From Planctomycetota bacterium (GTDB taxonomy: Bacteria > Planctomycetota > UBA8108): DNA of 6,812 nt. Where the stretch lies: assembly GCA_022451445.1 (NCBI GenBank), contig JAKUSY010000169.1, positions 1 to 6,812 of the forward strand. The letters are read 5' to 3'. Under the pieces are notes generated by a model. The model was not told the DNA's origin. It did no database searches and worked only from the letters and a program-made list of their open reading frames with translations. The position numbers were made by a program, and so were the translations under genes. Below, in pieces: positions 1 to 5,741 of the stretch (the first letter of the stretch is position 1; each line of letters starts with the position of its first letter).

Positions 1-1
1 A

Positions 2-487
2 TACAAGCCTGGCAAGGGCGAGAGCCTCTACCGCAGGGGGATCTATATGCATTGGCAGCGGACCTTCCTGCATCCGAGCCTCCTGGCCTTCGATGCGCCG
101 ACACGGGAAGAGTGTACCGTCGAGCGGGTGGTCTCCAACACGCCCCAGCAGGCGTTGGTGCTGCTCAATGACCCGATCTTCGTTGAGGCGGCACGGGTCT
201 TCAGCGAGAGAATTCAGCGCGAAGGCGGCGCCGATTTCTCCTCCAGGCTGGCCTTTGCCTTCAGGACCGCCCTCCAGAGGGAGCCTGCGCCCGGGGAGGC
301 GAAGATATTCGAGCGATTCTTCCAGCGGCATCTCGGGATCTACCGGGGAGAGCCGGCCGCGGCGCGCGCCTTGGTCTCTACCGGGGATTGGCCGGTCGCC
401 GACAAGCTTCCCCTGGCCTCCCACGCGGCCTGGACCTCGGTAGCCAGGGTGATCCTGAACCTGCACGAGCTCCTGGTCCGTTATTGA
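2..487 (+). CDS. PSD1/DUF1553 domain protein, C-terminal part (5' end outside window)
   Basis: The reading frame is open at the left edge and ends at a TGA at 485-487, leaving about 161 C-terminal residues. The stretch RRGIYMHWQRTF, then LLAFDAPTREECTVERVVSNTP, QALVLLNDPIFVEAAR and the closing AWTSVARVILNLHELL match the end of the PSD1 (DUF1553) domain as I know it. Complete members are typically several hundred to over a thousand residues and often carry an N-terminal DUF1549 and a PSCyt1 heme-binding domain; those parts are not visible here. The proteins are usually exported, are abundant in Planctomycetota and Verrucomicrobiota, and have no established reaction, although many sit near sulfatase or carbohydrate-degradation genes. 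The gene converges on the minus-strand PDZ protein with a gap of only 39 bases. An in-frame ATG at 47 is internal, because the conserved domain already runs through it. Family assignment is firm; function is unknown. Confidence 0.88.
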   Translation, partial: YKPGKGESLYRRGIYMHWQRTFLHPSLLAFDAPTREECTVERVVSNTPQQALVLLNDPIFVEAARVFSERIQREGGADFSSRLAFAFRTALQREPAPGEAKIFERFFQRHLGIYRGEPAAARALVSTGDWPVADKLPLASHAAWTSVARVILNLHELLVRY

Positions 488-511
488 GGAACCCTGGATA
501 GGCGGGTTTCC
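488..511. terminator. Weak hairpin between convergent genes
   Basis: GGAACCC at 488-494 can pair with GGGTTTCC at 504-511 with one bulged T, around a nine-base loop. It starts right after the stop of the DUF1553 gene and lies between two convergent stops, where a shared terminator would be expected. The stem is short and no U-run follows, so it is only a candidate. Confidence 0.18.
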
Positions 512-526
512 CGGCTTCCACGAGCC

Positions 527-1834
527 CTATAGACGTCTCCTGGTCGGCGTGGCCTTCTCTGCCTTTTCATGGGAGATCCGGGCCTTGCGCAGCTCATCGA
601 TCTCGCTCTTGAGCTTCTCAATCTGCCGGGTTGAGTCCTGCAGGGTTTTTTCGGCGGTCTCGAGCTTGCCTGAGAGCGCTGCCAGCTTCTTGTCGATTTC
701 CGAGACGCTGAGGCGGGCGAGGTAGTCAGGTGACGGCCCCAGGTTGCCGGCGCGCAGCTGAAGGAAGATCTCAAAGGTCTCGGTCGCGGGAAGCGCGTAG
801 CTCTCCACCCTTCCGCCGCGGGCGATGTTGATGCCGATGACCCTCCCGGCGAGGCTCACCACAGGTCCACCGCATTCATTCGGAAAGAGGTAGGTGTCGT
901 GTTGTAATACGGCTGGAAAGTTGGAGCGCCGCTGGCTCAGCGGGCCCGCGAGCAGGTTCATCCTGTCGAGGCGGTTCTGGCGATCAGGCTCGATATCGCT
1001 GCCCATCTTCGCATCGATGTCGAGCTTCTTGTCCGCGCGCATGATCTTCAGGCGAACCTTGTCGCCCGGCACTTTTTTCCCGAGGAGCTCGGCGACCTCG
1101 CGGCCGCTCGAGACGGCCTTGCCGTCGATCTCGAGAATCTCGTCGCCGACCTTCAGCCCCGCCTTCGCGGCCCCGGTGCCCGGGAAGACCTGTCCCAGCT
1201 TGGTGCTGTCCTCCCTCTGGGAGAACGAGATGCCGAGTATTCCCCGTTGTTTGAGTCCTCGTGGAGCCACGCTGACCACGCCGATCGCGAGCACTCCGCC
1301 GGCGGAATCGGCTGTGGCGATGAAGCTGCCGACGGACGGGGGCTCATCCATGGAGAGCCGCACAGGCTGGAGCTCTCCGATGAGGCCCCCCTCGAGCTGG
1401 AGGAGGGCAAGGTCATGGGGCTCGCTGACGCCCACGACCCTGGCCGGCAGGGAGCTGCCATCGGCGAGGCGGCATTCGATCTTCCCTTTCAGCTCGCTAG
1501 CCTTGGTCAGCACCTCTCCTCTCTTGCTGAGGACGGTGCCGAGGGCCCTCTTCTGTCCATCGCAGAAGACCCGGACGGTGCAGTTGCCCAGCCGGGCGAT
1601 GATTTCTTTCAGCGGGCCATGGATGTTTGAATGGTCGCGCTCGTAGGGGCGGGCCTCCCGGCTCCGCTCCTTTTCCTGCATCTTCTCATACTGCTTGCGA
1701 ATTTCCTCGGGCGAGGGAGTGTTGCCTCTCCTGCCCTGCGCGAGACCGTCCACAGGGGGAGCCAGCAGCGAGAGGACGAGGAGCGCCAGAGGGAGGAGGC
1801 GTTTTTTTCCGGGCTGTTGGAGGGAAAGAATCAT
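527..1834 (-). CDS. Secreted HtrA-like pseudoprotease with nested PDZ domain and C-terminal coiled coil
   Basis: This 435-residue product begins at the ATG that shares one base with the upstream stop (TGATG). GAGGGAGA lies six bases upstream; a TTG one codon earlier is a less likely start. A basic N-terminus and hydrophobic stretch (about residues 9-25) followed by GLAQ form a signal peptide, cut near residue 32. The trypsin-like fold starts around residue 75. The strand that normally holds the catalytic His reads VLTKASEL, with Ser at about 113. The Asp is kept (HDLALLQL, Asp141). The nucleophile motif reads NECGGPVV, giving Cys321 instead of Ser. A PDZ domain (about 197-275, GLKVGDEILEIDGKAV) sits between the Asp and Cys strands, not after the protease. 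Residues about 376-424 are charged and heptad-like, a probable coiled coil, and the tail is basic (TRRRL). Inference: it is proteolytically inactive and binds or scaffolds partners in the envelope, perhaps with the active protease encoded just upstream. Confidence 0.85.
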   Translation of the reverse strand: MILSLQQPGKKRLLPLALLVLSLLAPPVDGLAQGRRGNTPSPEEIRKQYEKMQEKERSREARPYERDHSNIHGPLKEIIARLGNCTVRVFCDGQKRALGTVLSKRGEVLTKASELKGKIECRLADGSSLPARVVGVSEPHDLALLQLEGGLIGELQPVRLSMDEPPSVGSFIATADSAGGVLAIGVVSVAPRGLKQRGILGISFSQREDSTKLGQVFPGTGAAKAGLKVGDEILEIDGKAVSSGREVAELLGKKVPGDKVRLKIMRADKKLDIDAKMGSDIEPDRQNRLDRMNLLAGPLSQRRSNFPAVLQHDTYLFPNECGGPVVSLAGRVIGINIARGGRVESYALPATETFEIFLQLRAGNLGPSPDYLARLSVSEIDKKLAALSGKLETAEKTLQDSTRQIEKLKSEIDELRKARISHEKAEKATPTRRRL

Positions 1835-2877
1835 CAATTGTCTCCCTCGTATTTCTCCAGCTTGATCTTCAGCTTCAGCGTCTGGTTCTCGCGGATGACC
1901 GCCATCTCCACCTCGTCACCGGGTTTTTTCTCGCGGACCAGGCGGGCGAGATCCTGGAAGTTGCCGATGTTCTTGCCGTCGAAGCGGGTGACGATATCGC
2001 CGGGCTTGATGCCGGCCTTGGCCGCGGGTGATTTCTCGCTCACCTTGCCGATCCTCGCGTTGTCGGAGTCCGGGTCGGAGGTTACGCCAAGCCAGGGGCC
2101 GCCGCGGGCAGGCCCGCTGAACTGTCTCTGCCGCCCGCCCCAGGTCTCGCCCTTCACCATACGGTCCCATCCCTTGGTGAAGGCGTCGATGGGCGCGTGC
2201 AGGTTCGAGCGAACCGAGGTGCCGATCCTGCTGTTGATTCCAATGATCCTGCCCTCCGTATCGAACAGTGGGCCGCCGGAGTCGCCGCCGACGAGTACAC
2301 AATCGGTGCGGATCCCGCTTGTACGGTTATCGAGAATCCTGCCGACCCTGACAGGGGCGCTTCGCCCCGGCCTGTAGCCGCCGGGATGGCCGATGCAGAT
2401 GCACCACTGGCCGCGGCCGAGCTCTTTCGATTTGCCCATTTTCGCGTAGGACCACTCGCCTTTTTCTTCGATCTTGATGAGCCCGGCGTCCAGCTCGAAG
2501 TCCCCGCCGAGCGTCTTGCCCTTGACCTGCTTGCCGTCATGAAGGATGACGGTGACGTTCCGCCCGGCCTGGCCGGAGACGTGGCCCGCGGTCAGGATGT
2601 AGCCGTCCTCGGAGATGATCACCCCGCTGCCCTGCGCGCCGCCTACCCGCAGGCCGACGGTGCAGGGAACGAGCTGGGCCGCCAGCGAGCGAAAACGCTC
2701 CTGCATGGCCTTGAGGTCCTGGATGGTCTCGGGGGGCTCTCCTGCGAGCAGCTTCTCGAGCCGACTGGGCTCCTGAGTCTTGGCCTCCTGCGCGGCGAGT
2801 GTTCCGGGGCCGATTGCCCAGCTGAGCATGCAAGCCGTCAGGAGGGCGAAGGCTAGTCGGCCGGAAGGTTTCCTCAT
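1834..2877 (-). CDS. HtrA/Deg-like secreted serine protease with one C-terminal PDZ domain
   Basis: The chosen start is the ATG at 2877, giving 347 residues. GGAG lies seven bases upstream and the protein then opens directly with a signal peptide: MRKPSGR, a hydrophobic stretch (residues 9-22), and cleavage near residue 29 (LAAQ). A longer frame from a GTG at 2952 has no comparable ribosome binding site and would bury the signal. The trypsin-fold domain (about 65-235) has a complete triad: His99 in ILTAGHV, Asp130 in FELDAGLIKI, and Ser200 in VGGDSGGPLF. The PDZ domain (about 261-343) contains KAGIKPGDIVTRFDGKNI. This is the usual HtrA/Deg layout, though with one PDZ where DegP has two, so the expected role is ATP-independent degradation of damaged or signalling proteins outside the cytoplasm. 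Its stop overlaps the start of the downstream pseudoprotease, so both are probably translated together from one mRNA. The substrate is unknown, and a specific deg name is not justified. Confidence 0.9.
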   Translation of the reverse strand: MRKPSGRLAFALLTACMLSWAIGPGTLAAQEAKTQEPSRLEKLLAGEPPETIQDLKAMQERFRSLAAQLVPCTVGLRVGGAQGSGVIISEDGYILTAGHVSGQAGRNVTVILHDGKQVKGKTLGGDFELDAGLIKIEEKGEWSYAKMGKSKELGRGQWCICIGHPGGYRPGRSAPVRVGRILDNRTSGIRTDCVLVGGDSGGPLFDTEGRIIGINSRIGTSVRSNLHAPIDAFTKGWDRMVKGETWGGRQRQFSGPARGGPWLGVTSDPDSDNARIGKVSEKSPAAKAGIKPGDIVTRFDGKNIGNFQDLARLVREKKPGDEVEMAVIRENQTLKLKIKLEKYEGDN

Positions 2878-2884
2878 TCTTCTT

Positions 2885-2888
2885 CTCC
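2885..2888 (-). promoter_or_regulatory. Ribosome binding site that sets the HtrA-like protease start
   Basis: On the minus strand GGAG is followed by seven bases (AAGAAGA) and then ATG at 2877-2875. This favours the signal-peptide Met over the longer GTG-started frame. Confidence 0.6.
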
Positions 2889-2956
2889 ATTCGGACCAGG
2901 GGCGAAAGGGAACGGGCTGCCGCGGTTCCTTCTCTGCAGTTGGACCCGTCACCTAC

Positions 2957-2985
2957 ATCTTACTGTACCCGGGACCGGACCTTAA
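2957..2985 (-). promoter_or_regulatory. Candidate sigma-70-type promoter for the HtrA-like pair
   Basis: Read on the minus strand, TTAAGG (2985-2980) and TAAGAT (2962-2957) are separated by exactly 17 bases, about 80 bases upstream of the ATG at 2877. The matches to TTGACA and TATAAT are only partial (3 of 6 and 4 of 6). The 158-base gap after the dehydrogenase gene makes an independent promoter plausible, but this exact site is weakly supported. Confidence 0.2.
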
Positions 2986-3035
2986 GTCTTCTTCGCTCGT
3001 TCGGTTGAATTAGAAATTACCGGGGGACGGCGTTT

Positions 3036-4079
3036 TCAGTCCTGCGGCCTGACGACGACCTTCAGCCCCTGGCGGGATTCATGGAAGGCGAAGGCATCAT
3101 TGATCTCATCGAGGGGGAAGGACCTGGTGATGTATTTTCGCGCGTCTATTTTTCCGCCGGCCAGCAGGGTGACCGCCTTCTCGACATCCGGCAGGTTGCA
3201 GCCGTGGGTGCCCATGACGAAGGCTTCGCGGTAGTGGATGAGGTTCGAGTCGATGGTCAGCGGGGGCTCGTTTTTCAGCCCGGCGAAGAGGTTGACGTAG
3301 CCACGCTTGCGGACGATCTGGATGGCGTCGGCCTGCGCCTGGACGGTCCCCGCGGTGGTGATGACGAAGTCGACGCCCTCTCCATCGGTCTCGGCCATGA
3401 TGGTGTCGACCAGGTTCTCTTCCTCGGTGCAGATGAAGCGAGCCTCGGGCAGGAAATCTTTCGCCATCTCCAGGCGGCCCTTCGATCTCTGCGCAGCGAA
3501 GACCTTGCCCGCCCCGTAGTATTTCGATAACTCCAGGACCATGCAGCCGATCGGTCCCAGGCCGATGACGCACATGCTCTTGCCAAGGCCCATCTGGCCC
3601 AGCTCGAGCCCGTGGATGGCGCAGGCCAGGGGCTCGGCGATACAGGCCTGCTCGTACTCCAGGTTCTCGGGGATCTTGACGATGGCCCCGAGCTTGACGG
3701 TCAGGTCGTTGAGGACCATCTTCTGCTGAAAGGCTCCGTCGAACTGGTAGCCGATGGCGTAGTTCTGTTCGCTCAGGTTGCCCTGGCCGACGAGTGACCA
3801 TTGGCAATTTTCAGAGGGGACATCCGCGCCCATGACGATCCGATCGCCCACCTTGAAGCGTTCGACGTTTCCGCCCACCTCGATCACCTCGCCGGCGACC
3901 TCATGGCCGATGACCGTGGGGGTCTCCACCCGGTCGTTGCCGTAGTGGAAGATCCGGACGTGGGAGCAGCAGACGGTGACAGCCTGGGGCGCGATGATGA
4001 CCTCGCCATCTCCGCAGGCCGGATCCGGTCTTTCGACGATCTTCAGTTGTTCGAGTTCTTCAAGAACGGCTGCTTTCAA
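3036..4079 (-). CDS. Zinc-type medium-chain sugar/polyol dehydrogenase (MDR superfamily)
   Basis: This 347-residue product has the normal length and layout of zinc-dependent medium-chain dehydrogenases, which oxidise alcohols or polyols with NAD(P). It starts at a TTG, giving MKAAVLEELEQ, the usual N-terminus of the family; CCGGAG lies seven bases upstream and no in-frame ATG precedes it. Catalytic zinc ligands are visible as Cys37 (VCCSH, where most relatives have CGSD or CGTD), His59-Glu60 (VIGHEVAGEV) and Glu149 (IAEPLACAIHG). The Rossmann fold has the GLGPIG glycine motif at 173-178. The lobe that normally carries four structural-zinc cysteines keeps only Cys92, as in sorbitol dehydrogenases, which lack that zinc. 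At the end of the second Rossmann strand, where NAD enzymes have an acidic residue, the sequence is Gln197-Arg198, suggesting a preference for NADP(H). It is divergent from the cupin gene at 4446, so a shared sugar or polyol pathway is likely. The exact substrate cannot be read from the sequence. Confidence 0.88.
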   Translation of the reverse strand: MKAAVLEELEQLKIVERPDPACGDGEVIIAPQAVTVCCSHVRIFHYGNDRVETPTVIGHEVAGEVIEVGGNVERFKVGDRIVMGADVPSENCQWSLVGQGNLSEQNYAIGYQFDGAFQQKMVLNDLTVKLGAIVKIPENLEYEQACIAEPLACAIHGLELGQMGLGKSMCVIGLGPIGCMVLELSKYYGAGKVFAAQRSKGRLEMAKDFLPEARFICTEEENLVDTIMAETDGEGVDFVITTAGTVQAQADAIQIVRKRGYVNLFAGLKNEPPLTIDSNLIHYREAFVMGTHGCNLPDVEKAVTLLAGGKIDARKYITRSFPLDEINDAFAFHESRQGLKVVVRPQD

Positions 4080-4086
4080 TGGGGTT

Positions 4087-4092
4087 CTCCGG
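4087..4092 (-). promoter_or_regulatory. Ribosome binding site supporting the TTG start of the dehydrogenase
   Basis: CCGGAG on the minus strand ends seven bases before the TTG at 4079-4077. Together with the conserved MKAAVLE beginning it supports a non-ATG start. Confidence 0.55.
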
Positions 4093-4123
4093 CTGTACCT
4101 GTTTCGTCTCGTGTGAAAAGAGA

Positions 4124-4152
4124 AGCATACATGGACGCCCCCCCGCGCTCAA
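4124..4152 (-). promoter_or_regulatory. Candidate sigma-70-type promoter for the dehydrogenase
   Basis: On the minus strand TTGAGC (4152-4147) and TATGCT (4129-4124) are 17 bases apart, each matching consensus at 4 of 6 positions. Transcription would start near 4117 and leave a leader of about 37 bases before the TTG start, a sensible length. The spacer contains a run of G residues. Confidence 0.35.
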
Positions 4153-4445
4153 GGACAGGTTGCGGTGGAGCGAACCTGCGAAATGGATGAGATGGTCCGG
4201 ATGGGAGGGCCCCTGGGAATCAGTTGACTCGCCGCAGGAAGGGTCTGCCGATGGAAGCAGCTGCAAACGAACCCGAGTCCAACTCTCGAGGTGACTTGAA
4301 ACGGGCCTGGTTTCTTCCCGGGGAGCCGCTTTTCTCTCATCTGCCGCGCCCCGGTTCCTGTTAATATTGCCCGTTCGGCGGTCCGCGGAGAGACCTGCCG
4401 TTTAACCGGAACAACTATCAAGAGCTTTGGCGAGAGGAAGAAACC

Positions 4446-5213
4446 ATGGCCACCAGGAATTACATTACCCGCAGGGAATACGATGCCTGGATCTCGGAAT
4501 GCACCGCGCTGGCGATCGCCTGCGGCTACCCGGTCCAGGATGACATGATCAACGACAACACCGGGCTGGTCTTCGGCGAGGACCAGTATGCGGCCTTCGT
4601 CAACGGTCTCTGGTCGGGCGAGCCCTACGAGGCTTTCGCCATCTTCCAGGCCCTCAACGAGCCGGCGGTCCAGGGGCTTCCCGAGGGCGGGATGGAATGG
4701 GCCCAGTTCGGCGGGCTCTGCGACAAGCTCATGATCGTCCATCCGGGCAAGTTCTGCAGTCCCCACCTGCACAGGCGAAAGACCGAGTTCTACGAGGTGG
4801 TGCTGGGAGAGATGGACCTCTTCTACGCGCCCGAGATCATCGATGATGAGCGCCTCAACGTGAAAAAAGACGGGCTCGTCGATGGCCACCCGGTGCTCCC
4901 CGGAGGAGAGCGGCCGGATCGCATCGTGCTCCCCGCCGGGCGCGAGCACACCTACGACCAGCTGAGCCAGTACCGCTGCCTTCGTCCCGGCGATGCGAAT
5001 TTCGTCATGCACCGGAAGCACCTGCACGCCTTCGGCTGTCCCGCCGATGCGAAGACCCCGGTGGTGATCCGGGAGGGCTCAGCCTACAGCCACGAGCCGA
5101 CCGCGGCCGGCAAGGACACCCTGCTGTCGGACTGGCGGGAGATCCACGACAACGGCTTCCTGCTCGAGGGCCTCGACGAGGGTCGCCTGAAGAACAACAT
5201 CGTCGAGGAGTGA
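4446..5213 (+). CDS. Cupin sugar isomerase, D-lyxose ketol-isomerase-like
   Basis: This 255-residue soluble protein has no signal peptide or membrane segment. Its start is well set: AGAGGAAG lies five bases before the ATG. The core (about 90-200) is a single cupin barrel. The first metal motif is PHLHRRKTEF, giving ligands His107, His109 and Glu114. The second motif is in LRPGDANFVMHRKHLHAF, where His194 aligns with the last ligand. The H-x-H-x-x-K-x-E pattern and the PGD...H-x-F pattern match what I recall of bacterial D-lyxose ketol-isomerase (DUF1498/COG3822), a manganese-dependent enzyme interconverting D-lyxose and D-xylulose and acting on D-mannose/D-fructose. Those enzymes are nearer 225-230 residues; this one is slightly longer, with extra sequence between the two cupin motifs (about 127-170). 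Divergent transcription from a polyol-type dehydrogenase supports a role in sugar metabolism. The cupin fold and metal site are secure; the substrate is inferred, and another keto-sugar or sugar-acid isomerase is possible. Confidence 0.65.
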   Translation: MATRNYITRREYDAWISECTALAIACGYPVQDDMINDNTGLVFGEDQYAAFVNGLWSGEPYEAFAIFQALNEPAVQGLPEGGMEWAQFGGLCDKLMIVHPGKFCSPHLHRRKTEFYEVVLGEMDLFYAPEIIDDERLNVKKDGLVDGHPVLPGGERPDRIVLPAGREHTYDQLSQYRCLRPGDANFVMHRKHLHAFGCPADAKTPVVIREGSAYSHEPTAAGKDTLLSDWREIHDNGFLLEGLDEGRLKNNIVEE

Positions 5214-5250
5214 GGCGGCCACCAGGCTCGTATTGTTTCGTAGGTTGTTT

Positions 5251-5265
5251 ATTGCCTGTAGCAAT
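5251..5265 (+). terminator. Small hairpin downstream of the cupin gene
   Basis: ATTGC (5251-5255) and GCAAT (5261-5265) form a perfect five-base stem with loop CTGTA, 38 bases after the cupin stop. It is flanked by short T runs. The stem is weak and low in GC, so termination here is only possible. Confidence 0.2.
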
Positions 5266-5327
5266 TTGCGGCCCCGTGGTGTCGTGAAGGGTCTGATTTC
5301 ATCCGAGGCTTGCGAGATCCTCTTCTG

Positions 5328-5741
5328 ATGGCGAACAGTGACTACACCATCCTGGTTGTCGACGACGACGAGAATAATCTCGATATGCTCTCGCGCAGGC
5401 TCGAGCGCAAAGAGTACAAGGTGCTTACCGCCAGTGACGGACCCGATCCGCGCGAAGAGAAAAAAAGCGGCGGCGATCCCTCCTTGGACACCATGGTGCT
5501 CACGGATATCCCCCTTGACGAGGGAGCTCAGCAGGGGGCTGGGGTGGCTCAGCGTTCCTGGCGGGGGTGGGGGACAACCTCGATCGAGAGCGCCCGCCGG
5601 CGGATGCGGGCCGGTACCGGTCCGGTGTCGGGAGGCGGGAATTCTCCGATGAGCTCTCCATCGCCGTTGAGGAAGGCCGAGAGATCACGGATAGTTCCCT
5701 CGCCGTCCTCGGACAGGAACTGCCCATTGCCGAAGCCATAG
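5328..5741 (+). pseudogene. Response-regulator receiver domain remnant
   Basis: From the ATG at 5328 the product begins MANSDYTILVVDDDENNLDM, the classic first strand and acidic pocket (Asp12-Asp14) of a CheY-like receiver, followed by a good first helix and second strand (KVLTASDG). The second helix is then degenerate and rich in charge, glycine and proline (residues about 39-53). A possible phospho-acceptor appears at about residue 60 in MVLTDIPLDEG, close to the expected distance from the acidic pair. After that nothing resembles a receiver: the MP-x-DG motif, the conserved Thr/Ser and the Lys are absent, and the frame runs through the convergent cytochrome gene to a TAG at 5741. A full receiver needs about 120 residues. 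The ribosome binding site is poor, and a TTG at 5310 offers an in-frame alternative start. I read it as a truncated gene whose end was lost, probably by deletion at about 5500-5550. A short functional protein is less likely. Confidence 0.6.

Larger units (their letters stand above)
4080..4445. promoter_or_regulatory. 366-base divergent intergenic region between dehydrogenase and cupin genes
   Basis: No credible gene is seen here; the frames that cross it are extensions of antisense shadows. The region should hold two outward promoters and possibly a shared operator. A minus-strand promoter candidate lies at 4124-4152. For the plus strand, the ribosome binding site AGAGGAAG (4433-4440) is clear, but no convincing -35/-10 pair was found: TTGACT, TTGAAA and an AT-rich TTAATATT occur without correctly spaced partners. 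No long inverted repeat stands out as an operator. Confidence 0.5.

Noticed and set aside
894..1646. 250-residue plus-strand frame rich in Ser, Pro and Arg
   Set aside because: It lies wholly antisense to the PDZ pseudoprotease, and its composition is typical of a shadow frame.
1631..2377. 248-residue plus-strand frame spanning the junction of the two HtrA-like genes
   Set aside because: It is antisense to two clear coding regions with conserved protease and PDZ motifs, and the product is low-complexity with no family features.
2878..2952. N-terminal extension of the HtrA-like protease from a GTG at 2952
   Set aside because: It would put 25 polar residues before the signal peptide and lacks a Shine-Dalgarno site, while the ATG at 2877 has GGAG at ideal spacing.
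3005..3035. Terminator after the dehydrogenase gene
   Set aside because: Only a three-base stem around a C-rich loop can be drawn, with no U-run.
4222..4245. TTGACT as a -35 box for the cupin gene
   Set aside because: It matches five of six -35 bases, but no acceptable -10 hexamer follows at 16-18 bases.
4268..4295. CGAG/CTCG inverted repeat in the divergent region as an operator
   Set aside because: The arms are only four bases long, which is expected by chance in GC-rich DNA.
4149..5027. 292-residue open frame antisense to the cupin gene
   Set aside because: It mirrors a well-supported gene with cupin metal motifs and a good ribosome binding site. Long antisense frames are common in GC-rich DNA, and its product shows no recognisable domain.
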